Notes: generated by a model not told the origin, from the sequence alone. Shown: positions 47,568 through 57,105, counted from the first letter of the stretch. The stretch is DNA of 64,000 nt from an uncultured Lachnoclostridium sp. (GCA_946499505.1 CAMMSL010000009.1:1-64000); one strand, 5' to 3'. Translations and numbers: made by a program.

Positions 47568-48047
47568 TCATTCAGGATAATAGAGACGGGAGTCCTGAAT
47601 GTCCGTGAGGACTTCTGTGAGGAATCTGCGGGCCATATATTTTTCCATGGGCAGATTCATGTCCAGATAGTTACCGCAGTCCTTTGCAGACGCGCCCGGT
47701 ATCTCGCCCTCATAAGAAGCCATAAATGAGAACATTTCTTTCATGAGAGGTACGATATCATGGGAGGAGTAATCACCTGCAAGAAGCAGATAGAATCCGG
47801 TCCGGCAGCCCATAGGACCGAAATAGATCACCCGGTCCTGCCAGTCTTCATGATTTCTGAGGAAGGTGGCACCAAGATGTTCGATCGTGTGGACCTCTGC
47901 AGTATTCATCACCGGCTCATCGTTCGGACTTGTCATGCGGATATCAAAAGTAGTGATGACAGAGCCGTTTACATTATCCTTTCTGGAGACATAGATGCCT
48001 GGTTTCAGGCGGATATGGTCAATAGTAAAACTTGCGATTTTCTTCAT
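47568..48047 (-). CDS. luxS: S-ribosylhomocysteine lyase
   Basis: Cleaves S-ribosylhomocysteine to homocysteine and the autoinducer-2 precursor in the activated methyl cycle. The 159-aa product has the metal motif HTIEHLGATFLRNH (HxxEH) and the third ligand/catalytic Cys in GPMGCRTGFYLLLAG. AAAGGAAG at 48064-48057 selects the ATG at 48047; the frame is open further upstream without support. It is a single-gene unit with its own promoter and no pfs/mtnN nearby. Confidence 0.96.
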   Translation of the reverse strand: MKKIASFTIDHIRLKPGIYVSRKDNVNGSVITTFDIRMTSPNDEPVMNTAEVHTIEHLGATFLRNHEDWQDRVIYFGPMGCRTGFYLLLAGDYSSHDIVPLMKEMFSFMASYEGEIPGASAKDCGNYLDMNLPMEKYMARRFLTEVLTDIQDSRLYYPE

Positions 48048-48083
48048 AATAGACGCTTCCTTTCTCTGTGATCTGTCCTGTTT

Positions 48084-48112
48084 ATTATAGCTGTCCGGGC
48101 CGTAAAAAACAA
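48084..48112 (-). promoter_or_regulatory. Promoter of luxS
   Basis: Minus strand TTGTTT (48112-48107), 17 bases, TATAAT (48089-48084), about 37 bases before the ATG. Confidence 0.7.
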
Positions 48113-48132
48113 GGATTGCGTCAGTAAATGGT

Positions 48133-48161
48133 TTGCAAATATACCAGACAGAAGGTATACT
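48133..48161 (+). promoter_or_regulatory. Promoter of the histidine phosphatase gene with a TATACC dyad
   Basis: TTGCAA (48133-48138), 17 bases, TATACT (48156-48161). The spacer contains the dyad TATACC-N8-GGTATA (48140-48145 with 48154-48159) that overlaps the -10, a possible operator. Confidence 0.5.
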
Positions 48162-48221
48162 TATGTGCACAGGAACGAATCAGTCCTGTCTGCTTTATCA
48201 ATGATACGAGGAGGAATTACG

Positions 48222-48866
48222 GTGATATTATATATCGTTCGTCATGGCGAGACAGATTGGAATAAAATGCATAAAGTGCAGGGGAGGACAGATATCCCCC
48301 TGAATGATTACGGCCGCCGTCTTGCGGAAGAGACAGCAGAAGGAATGAGAGAGATCCCCATTGACCTCGGGTTTACAAGCCCGCTGCTCCGCGCAAAGGA
48401 GACGGCCCAGATCATCCTTGAGGGACGTGATATTCCGCTCTACGATGAGGAACGGATCCAGGAGATCAGTTTTGGGAGATACGAAGGTCTATATTGCGGC
48501 GGGGAGAACCGTGATCCGGACAGCGAGGCGTTTAACCGGTTCTTCAATGACACGGGAAATTACATTCCGCCGGAGGATGCCGAGACAATCCCGCAGCTTT
48601 ACGAGCGGACAGGAAGTTTCCTCAGGGAGATATCGGCAAGGGCGGATCTGGCGGATAAGAATATTCTTGTATCGACGCATGGCGCTGCCATGACATCACT
48701 TCTGAACAGGATTCGAGGTAATCTGTCGGTGGAACATTTCTGGAAAGATGAGGTCCCGCCGAACTGCTCGGTCACCATGGTGGAGATAAAAGACGGAAAA
48801 GCGCAGATTTTAAAAGAAGGGATGATCTTTTATAAAGAGAAGGTAAAAAAGTGGAAGACAGTGTGA
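48222..48866 (+). CDS. Histidine phosphatase superfamily (phosphoglycerate-mutase-like) protein
   Basis: A 214-aa protein starting ILYIVRHGETDWNKMHKVQG with the phosphorylated His of the RHG motif, then the second Arg/Glu region (GFTSPLLRAKETAQIIL, ISFGRYEGLYCG) and the late His in STHGAAMTSLL. This small broad-specificity type includes alpha-ribazole and sugar-phosphate phosphatases; the substrate is not evident. GAGGAGGA at 48208-48215 selects GTG 48222; the ATG at 48201 would place the site inside the gene. The MBL-fold gene follows after 35 bases. Confidence 0.85.
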   Translation: MILYIVRHGETDWNKMHKVQGRTDIPLNDYGRRLAEETAEGMREIPIDLGFTSPLLRAKETAQIILEGRDIPLYDEERIQEISFGRYEGLYCGGENRDPDSEAFNRFFNDTGNYIPPEDAETIPQLYERTGSFLREISARADLADKNILVSTHGAAMTSLLNRIRGNLSVEHFWKDEVPPNCSVTMVEIKDGKAQILKEGMIFYKEKVKKWKTV

Positions 48867-48901
48867 TACAATAGAAGAAAAGCGAAAAGGCTGGTGAGAC
48901 T

Positions 48902-50512
48902 ATGAAACTGACGTTTATCGGAGCGGCCCATGAGGTGACGGGAAGCTGCCATTTCCTTCAGGCAGCGGGGAAGAATATCCTGATCGATTATGGCATGGAG
49001 CAGGGACCGGATCTGTATGAGAATCCCGGACTGCCTGTCCCGGCATCGGATATCGATTATGTGTTTCTGACCCATGCCCATATCGACCACTCAGGAATGC
49101 TCCCGAGGCTTGCGAAAGAGGGGTTTAAAGGACAGATATTCGCAACATTTGCCACCGTGGATCTGTGTAATATCATGCTCCGTGACAGCGCGCACATTCA
49201 GGAATTTGAGGCGGAATGGCGCAACCGAAAAGGAAAAAGAGCCGGAAAACCGGAGTATGAACCGGTGTATGTGATGCAGGACGCTCTGGATGCGATCGAA
49301 CTTCTTGTGCCCTGCCAGTATGGTGAGAGGATCTCCATCTGTGACGGCATAGATATCCGCTTTACGGATGTGGGGCACCTGCTCGGATCGGCAAGCATCG
49401 AAGTGTGGGCAACGGAAGGTGATGTGACAAAGAAGATTGTTTTTTCCGGAGACGTAGGCAATACAGATCAGCCTATCATCAAGGATCCGACTTACACTGC
49501 GGCAGCAGATTATGTGGTCATGGAATCTACCTACGGCGACCGTATCCACACAGCAGAGAAACCGGATTATATCGGTGAATTTACGAGGATCATCAAGGAG
49601 ACCTTTGACCGGGGCGGAAATGTCGTGATCCCGTCGTTTGCGGTCGGCAGGACACAGGAGATGCTGTATTTTATCCGTGAGATCAAGGAGAAGAACCTCC
49701 TGCCGGAATATGCGGATTTTGATGTGTATCTGGACAGCCCGCTTGCTATTGAGGCGACAAAAGTATTCACCATGAATATGAGGGACTGCTTTGACAAAGA
49801 GGCCATGGAGCTTGTCAATTCGGGAATAAATCCTCTTGTATTCCCGGGACTGCACACATCGACGACAAGCGATGACTCCAAGATGATCAATTTTATCGAG
49901 AAACCGAAAGTGATCATATCCGCATCAGGGATGTGTGATGCAGGCCGTATCCGCCATCATCTCAAACATAATCTCTGGCGTCCGGAGTGTACGATCCTGT
50001 TTGTGGGATATCAGGCCAATGGCACACTGGGACGGAGACTGCTGGAAGGCGAGAAGAACGTAAAGCTCTTCGGTGAGCCCATCGAAGTCCATGCACGGAT
50101 CGAGAGCCTTCACGGCGTCAGCGGGCATGCGGATATGAACGGACTTCTGAGATGGGTGGGAGCATTCCGCACGCCGCTTCAGAGAGTTTTCGTTGTGCAC
50201 GGTGAAGATACGGTGACAGAGAAATTTGCCGACACGGTCCATGAACAGTTCGGTTACAGTACATGGGCGCCGTATCCGTGCTGTGAAGTGGATCTTCTCT
50301 CGAATGAGATCATAAGCGAAGGCGTCCGGATACCGGTGAAAGCAAAGAAACCAGCGCAGCGCAGGGCTGATTCCGCATTCGAACGTCTGGTGGCGGCAGG
50401 TAAGAGACTGCTTGATGTGATCTACAAAAATGAAGGACTGTCAAACAAGGATAAGGCGAAATTTGAGACGCAGATCAATAATCTGTCGGACAAATGGGAT
50501 ATGGATGACTGA
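48902..50512 (+). CDS. MBL-fold beta-CASP ribonuclease-like protein (CPSF/YSH1 type)
   Basis: A 536-aa metallo-beta-lactamase with a beta-CASP insert. Metal motifs: LTHAHIDHSGMLPRL near 57 (HxHxDH), GHLLGSASIEVW near 160, FSGDVGNTDQPI near 182. The beta-CASP part has PSFAVGRTQEMLYFIREI, DSPLAIEAT and SASGMCDAGRIRHHLKHNLW, then HGVSGHADMNGLL. The family cleaves RNA or DNA (CPSF-73, COG1236); bacterial members of this branch are little studied. A C-terminal extension of about 60 residues is charged. GGCTGGTGAG precedes the ATG. Confidence 0.9.
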   Translation: MKLTFIGAAHEVTGSCHFLQAAGKNILIDYGMEQGPDLYENPGLPVPASDIDYVFLTHAHIDHSGMLPRLAKEGFKGQIFATFATVDLCNIMLRDSAHIQEFEAEWRNRKGKRAGKPEYEPVYVMQDALDAIELLVPCQYGERISICDGIDIRFTDVGHLLGSASIEVWATEGDVTKKIVFSGDVGNTDQPIIKDPTYTAAADYVVMESTYGDRIHTAEKPDYIGEFTRIIKETFDRGGNVVIPSFAVGRTQEMLYFIREIKEKNLLPEYADFDVYLDSPLAIEATKVFTMNMRDCFDKEAMELVNSGINPLVFPGLHTSTTSDDSKMINFIEKPKVIISASGMCDAGRIRHHLKHNLWRPECTILFVGYQANGTLGRRLLEGEKNVKLFGEPIEVHARIESLHGVSGHADMNGLLRWVGAFRTPLQRVFVVHGEDTVTEKFADTVHEQFGYSTWAPYPCCEVDLLSNEIISEGVRIPVKAKKPAQRRADSAFERLVAAGKRLLDVIYKNEGLSNKDKAKFETQINNLSDKWDMDD

Positions 50513-50615
50513 TTTGTCAAGGACTAAAAGTTTATAAAATTTTCTGACTTCCGGAATATCTTATCCGTCAGGTGAGAATCATTCTAAATAGAAATTGCTT
50601 AGGAGGATTCTTGCT

Positions 50616-51398
50616 ATGATGGTGAACAAGGTTGAACTGTGCGGAGTGAATACGTCAAAACTTCCGCTTTTGAAGGAGGAGGAAAAGGCTGAACTTTTTG
50701 AACGGATCCAGGCCGGGGATGAAGAGGCGAGGGAAAAGTACATCAAAGGCAACCTGCGGCTTGTCCTGAGCGTGATCAAGCGCTTCGAAGGCAGCAGTGA
50801 GAATGCGGACGATCTGTTCCAGATCGGCTGCGTAGGACTTATGAAAGCGGTAGATCACTTTGATCCGTCCCGGATGGTGAAATTTTCTACTTATGCGGTC
50901 CCTATGATCATCGGAGAGATCCGCCGGTACCTCCGGGACAACAGCCCGATCCGGGTGAGCCGGTCGCTGCGGGACACGGCGTATAAAGCAATCTATGCAA
51001 AAGAGGGGTATATCCGCCGCTATATGAAAGAGCCCACGGTCCAGGAGATCGCGGATGAGATCGGGATATCCAAGGAGGATGTCGTGTTCGCTCTGGATGC
51101 GATCCAGAGCCCCATGAGCCTGCAGGAGCCGGTGTACAGTGACGGCGGAGATACCCTTTATGTTATGGATCAGGTCAGTGACAAAAAGAACAAAGAAGAA
51201 AACTGGGTGGAGGAGCTCTCGCTTGAGGCAGCCATGGAGCGGCTGAATGAGAGAGAGCGTTATATCATCACGCTGCGTTTTTTTGAAGGAAAGACACAGA
51301 TGGAAGTAGCGGATCAGATCAATATTTCCCAGGCTCAGGTGAGCCGTTTGGAAAAAAATGCACTGAAGACCATGCGAAGATATCTCCTGGGAGAATAG
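50616..51398 (+). CDS. sigG: Sporulation sigma factor SigG
   Basis: Forespore-specific late sigma factor. The 260-aa length equals Bacillus SigG, and the N terminus VNKVELCGVNTSKLPLLKEE is the SigG hallmark. Regions 2 (NLRLVLSVIKRF, STYAVPMIIGEIRRYLRD), 3 and 4 (RERYIITLRFFEGKTQMEVA, then DQINISQAQVSRLEKNAL) are present. AGGAGG at 50601-50606 with nine bases of spacing supports ATG 50616. Unlike in Bacillus, no spoIIGA-sigE pair lies upstream; the neighbours are the beta-CASP gene and a HAD phosphatase. Confidence 0.93.
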   Translation: MMVNKVELCGVNTSKLPLLKEEEKAELFERIQAGDEEAREKYIKGNLRLVLSVIKRFEGSSENADDLFQIGCVGLMKAVDHFDPSRMVKFSTYAVPMIIGEIRRYLRDNSPIRVSRSLRDTAYKAIYAKEGYIRRYMKEPTVQEIADEIGISKEDVVFALDAIQSPMSLQEPVYSDGGDTLYVMDQVSDKKNKEENWVEELSLEAAMERLNERERYIITLRFFEGKTQMEVADQINISQAQVSRLEKNALKTMRRYLLGE

Positions 51399-51434
51399 AC
51401 AGTAAGAAAAGATGCAAAAGCAGGGCAAAAAGAA

Positions 51435-51463
51435 TTGAAATTTCCGGTGCTTCATACTATCAT
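51435..51463 (+). promoter_or_regulatory. Probable promoter before the HAD phosphatase gene
   Basis: TTGAAA (51435-51440), 17 bases, TATCAT (51458-51463). An isolated AGGAGGG follows at 51466-51472, but no start codon lies at a usable distance. Confidence 0.5.
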
Positions 51464-51543
51464 ATAGGAGGGTTATACAGACTGTTATTCAAAGACAGCA
51501 TAAGACCGCAGCAGAACATATATGAGAGAGGATGAAGAAAGTC

Positions 51544-52206
51544 ATGTACAGAGCCTGTATATTTGATTTGGACGGAACACTGACTGACACTCTGGAATCA
51601 CTGACTTATTCGGTGAATGAGACGATGAAGGAGATCGGACTTCCGGAGATAACTTCTGAACAATGCCGGGAGTTTGTCGGAAACGGTGCAAAGGTACTGA
51701 TAGAAAAGACTTTAAAGGCATCAGGAGATGAAGAGTTGACCAGGTTTGATGAGGCATTTGCCGCTTACCAGCGCATATTTGACAAGTGCTGTACCTATCG
51801 TGTGAAACCTTATCCTGGGATACCGGAGATGCTCAGAGAAATGAAAGAACAGGGACTGCACCTTGGTGTGCTCTCCAATAAGCCGGATCGTCAGGCAGTC
51901 CACGTGGTGGAAGAAATTTTCGGAAAAGGCGTGTTTGACCACATTCAGGGGCAGAAAGATGGTATCCCCAGAAAACCGGACCCGACAGCAGTGCTTTCTA
52001 TAGCCGGGGAGTTTGGAATCTCACCGGCAGAAACGCTCTATATCGGTGATTCGGAAGTGGACGGCGCTACAGGAAAAGCTGCTGGAATGGATACAATACT
52101 GGTGTCCTGGGGATTCCGTTCCCGGGACGTGCTGGAGGCGGCAGGACCACTCTGCATAGCAGATACGACAGATAAGATACTGCAGATCATTAGAGAAAAG
52201 GAATAG
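51544..52206 (+). CDS. HAD-family phosphatase (phosphoglycolate-phosphatase-like)
   Basis: A 220-aa HAD hydrolase: nucleophile motif ACIFDLDGTLTDTLES, motif II LGVLSNKPDRQAVH, Lys in GIPRKPDPTAVLSIAGEF, and the Asp pair in TLYIGDSEVDGATGKAAGM. It resembles Gph/PpaX-type phosphatases; the substrate is inferred only from the family. ATG 51532 is also in frame, but AGAGG lies directly against it and 12 bases from ATG 51544, so the start is uncertain. An 87-aa gene follows after 4 bases. Confidence 0.85.
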   Translation: MYRACIFDLDGTLTDTLESLTYSVNETMKEIGLPEITSEQCREFVGNGAKVLIEKTLKASGDEELTRFDEAFAAYQRIFDKCCTYRVKPYPGIPEMLREMKEQGLHLGVLSNKPDRQAVHVVEEIFGKGVFDHIQGQKDGIPRKPDPTAVLSIAGEFGISPAETLYIGDSEVDGATGKAAGMDTILVSWGFRSRDVLEAAGPLCIADTTDKILQIIREKE

Positions 52207-52210
52207 AGAT

Positions 52211-52474
52211 ATGAGTGATTACAGTGAAGTATGTTTACAGACGTTTTTAAAAGATCAGGGAAAACTGTTTGATGAACCGGTGGCCCGGAATATGGAGGAA
52301 GCTGAGGCTTTCCTGGAAGACTGCATGGCAGTCGTAGTGGATTCTATCGATGAAGTAAGAGAGTATTTTGAAGAAGAGGGCGTGGATGTAGACGGACTTG
52401 GACCGGACGAACTGGAAGAGGCCTCTGAAGTCTTCCCACTCCCCGATGGGAAATATCTGATCGTAGAAGGGTAA
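52211..52474 (+). CDS. Small acidic protein of unknown function
   Basis: An 87-aa, strongly acidic cytosolic protein: CLQTFLKDQGKLFDEPVARN, then EEAEAFLEDCMAVVVDSIDE and an end with FPLPDGKYLIVEG. It looks like a small alpha/beta fold. Small proteins of this look recur in Lachnospiraceae and are sometimes named glyoxalase, for which I see no active-site support. AAAAGGAATAGAG precedes the ATG; it is probably co-translated with the HAD phosphatase. Confidence 0.7.
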   Translation: MSDYSEVCLQTFLKDQGKLFDEPVARNMEEAEAFLEDCMAVVVDSIDEVREYFEEEGVDVDGLGPDELEEASEVFPLPDGKYLIVEG

Positions 52475-52512
52475 GAAGATCGGGGAAAATATCCGCAGTT
52501 TCAGAATATTTG

Positions 52513-52545
52513 AAAGCCGCAGTTTATTTGACTGCGGCTTTTTCA
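52513..52545. terminator. Terminator between the small acidic gene and the FMN-bind-like gene
   Basis: AAAGCCGCAGT (52513-52523) pairs perfectly with ACTGCGGCTTT (52531-52541) around a 7-base loop, followed by TTTC. The right arm lies within the last codons of the minus-strand gene. Confidence 0.85.
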
Positions 52546-52958
52546 ACGGCTTCCCGTATCGCGTCCAGTATGATCTGGGATGTATAAGGTGCGTCTTCCG
52601 GCAGGGTGATATCGTCGAGGGACTGGGTCTCGCAGATCTGTTCGGCAATGTCCTCTATGGCCGGCTGTATGAGCGGAAACATGGTCGTCACCGTCTCGTC
52701 AAGATTGGAAAAACGTATGGAGTTGATCCGGGTTTCGTCAACGGCAACCTCTACCTCGAGATTTGTGTTGTTCAGTGTAAGGGCAGAGGTATAAATGCCG
52801 GGAGTATAGCGATTTCCCGTATCAGTCTGATCTGTCCTGCTGTCCGGCCGGAACATGATGACAAGAAGGATGATCAGTACGATCGCCAGTGCGGCAAAGA
52901 TCGCGGTATAGATGATCTCTTTCATATGCAGGACAATGATTTTAGTTCTGGAACCCAT
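52524..52958 (-). CDS. Membrane-anchored protein, FMN-binding-domain-like
   Basis: A 144-aa protein with one membrane helix (about 13-36, EIIYTAIFAALAIVLIILLV) and an extracellular domain that begins RYTPGIYTSALTLNNTNLEV and continues VAVDETRINSIRFSNLDETV, a pattern like the FMN_bind domain of electron-transfer and surface proteins. The usual Ser/Thr flavinylation motif is not clear. GGAGGT at 52970-52965, six bases before ATG 52958, decides the start; the frame continues to 53258 over the pth region but has no support there. Divergent from pth. Confidence 0.7.
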   Translation of the reverse strand: MGSRTKIIVLHMKEIIYTAIFAALAIVLIILLVIMFRPDSRTDQTDTGNRYTPGIYTSALTLNNTNLEVEVAVDETRINSIRFSNLDETVTTMFPLIQPAIEDIAEQICETQSLDDITLPEDAPYTSQIILDAIREAVEKAAVK

Positions 52959-53132
52959 AGAGTTACCTCCCGATTGATTTAACTGCCGGTGTACGGCGGT
53001 CTGCTTTTTTATTAAGTGTATGACTGAAAACAGGAAAATATTCACGGCTTTTACGTGACAAAGGAGAGCGGATACGGTAAAATAGCTTTTGCACTGAAAC
53101 AGAAAATGTTTATGACATGGAGGATGAAAGAC

Positions 53133-53717
53133 ATGTTTATAATAGCAGGGCTGGGGAACCCGGACAGACAGTATGAAGGAACGAGACATAATGTGGGATT
53201 TGATGTAATAGACAGGATTGCTGAAAAATACAATATATCTGTGGATGTTAAAAAGCACAGGGCGCTGCTAGGCAAAGGCGTTATAGAAGGGCAGAAAGTG
53301 ATCCTGGCAAAGCCCCAGACATATATGAATTTGAGCGGCGAGAGCATACGCAGTCTTGTGGACTACTATAAGATCGACGGCGAGCATGAGCTGCTTGTCA
53401 TTTATGATGACATCAATTTAGGGGTGGGACAGCTGCGGATCCGCGAGAAAGGAAGTGCCGGCGGACATAACGGGATCAAAAATATCATCGCTCATCTCGG
53501 CACGCAGGTATTCCCGCGGATACGCGTAGGAGTGGGAGAAAAACCGTCCCGATATGATCTGGCGGATTATGTGCTCGGACATTTTTCCAAGGCAGAGAAA
53601 GAACTGATGGAGGAAGGATATGACCATGCAGTGGACGCTGCAGGCATGATCCTTTCCGGACGGATCGGAGATGCAATGAGCGAGTATAACAGGAAGAAGA
53701 AAGAGACGCGGCCATAA
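53133..53717 (+). CDS. pth: Peptidyl-tRNA hydrolase
   Basis: Recycles peptidyl-tRNA dropped from ribosomes. The 194-aa product has the N-terminal MFIIAGLGNPDRQYEGTRHN with the catalytic His20-equivalent in TRHNVGFDV, the KPQTYMNLSGES segment and the LLVIYDDINLGVGQLRIRE/GSAGGHNGIKNI signature. GGAGG at 53119-53123 selects ATG 53133, giving the usual length; the open frame back to 53055 is unsupported. mfd follows 34 bases later, as in many Firmicutes. Confidence 0.95.
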   Translation: MFIIAGLGNPDRQYEGTRHNVGFDVIDRIAEKYNISVDVKKHRALLGKGVIEGQKVILAKPQTYMNLSGESIRSLVDYYKIDGEHELLVIYDDINLGVGQLRIREKGSAGGHNGIKNIIAHLGTQVFPRIRVGVGEKPSRYDLADYVLGHFSKAEKELMEEGYDHAVDAAGMILSGRIGDAMSEYNRKKKETRP

Positions 53718-53751
53718 CGCACGGCGATAGGAAAAGGGGACAGAATATCAC

Positions 53752-56700
53752 ATGCAGGCTTTACTTGCACCGCTTGGTGAACTTGCGGACTATCAGGAAA
53801 TCTTAAAAGGCAGGAAAAAGGGAGAAGGGATCATACAGATCGCAGGATGTGTCGGCTCGCAGAAGACGCATCTGATGTATGCGCTGGGCGATGGCTTTGA
53901 ATACAGGGTCATCGTTTTTCCCAGTGAGGAAAAGGCAAAAAAAGCCTTTGATGAATATCGTATTTTTACAGACGATGTGTACTTTTATCCTGCACGCGAC
54001 CTGCTTTTTTACTATGCAGATATCAAGGGAAATCTGCTCACTGACAGCCGGATGGGAGTACTGCGCGCCCTGATCGAGAAAGAAAGAGACAAAAGTATTA
54101 CAGTCGTTACCACAATGGATGCATTTCTGGACGGACTGGCAAGCCCTGCAGAACTGAAAAATCACAGGATTGAGCTTGCGGGAGGCGACGTGGTCGATCT
54201 GACAGAACTTGAGAAAAATCTGGCAGAGATGGGATATCAGAGAGAAAGCCAGATCGAAGGCCCCGGACAGTTTGCTGTGCGCGGCGGTATCATGGACGTA
54301 TTTCCGCTCACGGAAGAACTCCCTGTCAGAATTGAACTCTGGGGGGATGAGATCGATTCAATCCGAAGTTTCGACACAGAAAGCCAGCGCTCTGTAGAAA
54401 ATCTGGATAAGGTTACTGTTTATCCGGCTTCCGAGAACTGGAAAGAAGAGATGGAAACGGTACCTTTTCTGGAGTATTTTCCAAAAGAGAAGAGTATTCT
54501 GTTTCTGGATGAGCCCCAGCGTCTCCAGGAAACTGCGGAATCTGTGGAACAGGAGTACTTTGACAGCCGCGAGAGCAGGAACGCTTCAGACTTGTCTGAT
54601 GATGCGGGAGCAGACCTTACAGTATACGAGACAAAAGATATTATCAGCGCAATGAATCTTTACAGTGGGATCGCCATGACCACATTGGAGTCAAAGTGCG
54701 GTCTGTTCCGGGTGCGGGAGATTTATAGTATACAGGCAAAAGGAGTCAATCCGTATAACAATAGTTTTGAACTTCTCACCCGTGACCTGAAGCGCTTAAA
54801 GAGGAACGGATACAGAGTCGTCCTCTTATCCGGATCAAGAACAAGGGCAAAGCGCCTTGCTGAGGATCTGAGGGATTATGATCTGAGCAGTTTTTACAGC
54901 GAGGACATGGAGCGGCAGGTAAATCCCGGAGAGATCATGGTTTCATGCGGGTATGTGGCCGAGGGATATGAGTATCCTATGCTGAAATTTATGGTCATAT
55001 CGGAGATGGATATCTTTGGGAGAAAGAAAAAGAAGAAACGCAGAAAGAAATATGAAGGGCAGAAGATCCAGGATTTCGCAGAACTTAAGCCCGGTGATTA
55101 CGTTGTCCACGAAAACCACGGGATCGGAATCTATAAAGGAATAGAGAAGATCGAGGTAGAAAAAGTCGTCAAGGATTACATGAAGATTGCCTATGCAGAC
55201 GGAGGCGTGCTCTATATCCCGGTGGCACAGATGGACCTGATCCAGAAATATGCCGGAGCGGATGCAAGAAAGCCAAAGCTCAACAAACTGGGGACAATCC
55301 AGTGGGGCAGGACGAAAAGCCAGGTAAAGAAAGCAGTCCAGGCAGTGGCAGAAGATCTGGTGGAGCTCTATGCGGCCAGGCAGCAGTCGGAGGGATTTGT
55401 CTACGGACCGGATACTGTGTGGCAGAAAGAATTTGAGGAGATGTTCCCCTTTGAGGAGACCGAGGATCAGATTCAGGCGATCGAAGATACGAAACACGAT
55501 ATGGAAAGCACGAAGATCATGGATCGTCTGATCTGCGGGGACGTGGGGTACGGTAAGACAGAAATTGCGATCCGCGCGGCATTTAAGGCTGTCCAGGAGG
55601 GAAAACAGGTTGTTTATCTTGTGCCCACTACGATCCTGGCCCAGCAGCATTACAATACATTTGTCCAGAGATTAAAGGATTTCCCGGTCCGGATCGATCT
55701 TCTGTGCCGGTTCCGCTCGTCTTACCAGCAGAAGAAGACAGTGGAAGACCTGAAAAAAGGACTGGTGGATATTGTGATTGGGACCCACCGTGTCCTCTCT
55801 AAAGACGTGGGATTCAAAGATCTGGGACTTCTGATCATTGATGAGGAACAGCGGTTTGGAGTGACACATAAGGAGAAGATAAAAAAACTGAGGGAGAATA
55901 TAGATGTTCTGACATTGACGGCCACACCTATTCCCAGAACGCTGCACATGAGCCTGATCGGAATCCGGGATATGAGCGTGCTCGAGGAAGCACCTCAGGA
56001 CCGTATGCCGATTCAGACTTATGTTATGGAATATAATGACGAGATGGTGAGAGAGGCAATTGAGAGAGAACTTTCCCGTGGCGGACAGGTGTACTATGTC
56101 TACAACAGGGTCAATGACATTGCGGATGTTGCAGGGCATCTTCAGCAGCTGCTTCCGGAAGCAAATATTTCTTTCGCCCACGGACAGATGCGGGAGCGTG
56201 AACTGGAAGACATTATGTATGATTTTATAAACGGAGATATCGATGTGCTCGTATCCACAACGATCATTGAGACCGGACTTGACATACCGAATGCCAATAC
56301 TATGATCATTCAGGATGCGGACCGGTTCGGACTCTCCCAGCTCTATCAGCTCAGAGGACGTGTGGGACGCTCTAACCGGATGGCATATGCATTCCTTCTT
56401 TACCGCAGGGATAAACTCTTAAAAGAGGTGGCTGAGAAGAGGCTTGCTGCGATCCGTGAATTTACGGACCTTGGATCCGGTATCAAGATCGCCATGCGGG
56501 ACCTTGAAATCCGGGGAGCGGGTAATCTGCTCGGCGAAGCTCAGAGCGGCCACATGGAAGCGGTGGGGTATGACATGTACTGCAAGATGCTCAATGAAGC
56601 AGTGCTTAAACTCAAAGGCGAAGGGGAGGAAGAAAGCTTTACGACTACGATCGATCTGAATATTGACGCCTACATTCCGGATTCGTATATTAAAAATGAA

Positions 56701-57105
56701 TATCAGAAACTTGATATTTACAAGAGAATTGCGACTATTTCCAATGAGGAAGAGATGGATGATATGACAGAGGAATTGATCGACCGGTTCGGCGATATTC
56801 CGAAGAAAGTACAACAGCTTCTGCATATTGCAGCTTTAAAAGGCCTTGCACACTCTGCATATGTGACAGCAGTGGAGCAGAAAGGCGCAGACATACGGTT
56901 TACCATGTACGAGAGAGCTAAGATAGATCCTCAGAAGATTCCGGCAATGATCGCAAGCTACGGAAAAGACCTTGTATTCCGGACGGAAGAACCACCGTAT
57001 TTCCTTTATCATAAGTTGGGAAAGAGCGGAAAAGATACAGGGGAGACTGTACTTGATACGGTGCGGAGAGTGTTGGAGGATATCAGGGGAATCGCGATTT
57101 CGTGA
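53752..57105 (+). CDS. mfd: Transcription-repair coupling factor
   Basis: Removes RNA polymerase stalled at lesions and recruits UvrA. The 1117-aa product has the UvrB-like N-terminal module (GPGQFAVRGGIMDVFP), the RNA-polymerase-interacting domain (LKPGDYVVHENHGIGIYKGI), RecG-like helicase motifs (CGDVGYGKTEIAIRAAF, IDEEQRFGVTHKEKIKKL, TLTATPIPRTLHMSL, QLRGRVGRSNRMAYAF) and the C-terminal TRCF domain. Length is normal for the family. The K-rich stretch RKKKKKRRKKYEG lies in the linker before the RID. A PrsA-like gene follows with its own promoter. Confidence 0.96.
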   Translation: MQALLAPLGELADYQEILKGRKKGEGIIQIAGCVGSQKTHLMYALGDGFEYRVIVFPSEEKAKKAFDEYRIFTDDVYFYPARDLLFYYADIKGNLLTDSRMGVLRALIEKERDKSITVVTTMDAFLDGLASPAELKNHRIELAGGDVVDLTELEKNLAEMGYQRESQIEGPGQFAVRGGIMDVFPLTEELPVRIELWGDEIDSIRSFDTESQRSVENLDKVTVYPASENWKEEMETVPFLEYFPKEKSILFLDEPQRLQETAESVEQEYFDSRESRNASDLSDDAGADLTVYETKDIISAMNLYSGIAMTTLESKCGLFRVREIYSIQAKGVNPYNNSFELLTRDLKRLKRNGYRVVLLSGSRTRAKRLAEDLRDYDLSSFYSEDMERQVNPGEIMVSCGYVAEGYEYPMLKFMVISEMDIFGRKKKKKRRKKYEGQKIQDFAELKPGDYVVHENHGIGIYKGIEKIEVEKVVKDYMKIAYADGGVLYIPVAQMDLIQKYAGADARKPKLNKLGTIQWGRTKSQVKKAVQAVAEDLVELYAARQQSEGFVYGPDTVWQKEFEEMFPFEETEDQIQAIEDTKHDMESTKIMDRLICGDVGYGKTEIAIRAAFKAVQEGKQVVYLVPTTILAQQHYNTFVQRLKDFPVRIDLLCRFRSSYQQKKTVEDLKKGLVDIVIGTHRVLSKDVGFKDLGLLIIDEEQRFGVTHKEKIKKLRENIDVLTLTATPIPRTLHMSLIGIRDMSVLEEAPQDRMPIQTYVMEYNDEMVREAIERELSRGGQVYYVYNRVNDIADVAGHLQQLLPEANISFAHGQMRERELEDIMYDFINGDIDVLVSTTIIETGLDIPNANTMIIQDADRFGLSQLYQLRGRVGRSNRMAYAFLLYRRDKLLKEVAEKRLAAIREFTDLGSGIKIAMRDLEIRGAGNLLGEAQSGHMEAVGYDMYCKMLNEAVLKLKGEGEEESFTTTIDLNIDAYIPDSYIKNEYQKLDIYKRIATISNEEEMDDMTEELIDRFGDIPKKVQQLLHIAALKGLAHSAYVTAVEQKGADIRFTMYERAKIDPQKIPAMIASYGKDLVFRTEEPPYFLYHKLGKSGKDTGETVLDTVRRVLEDIRGIAIS

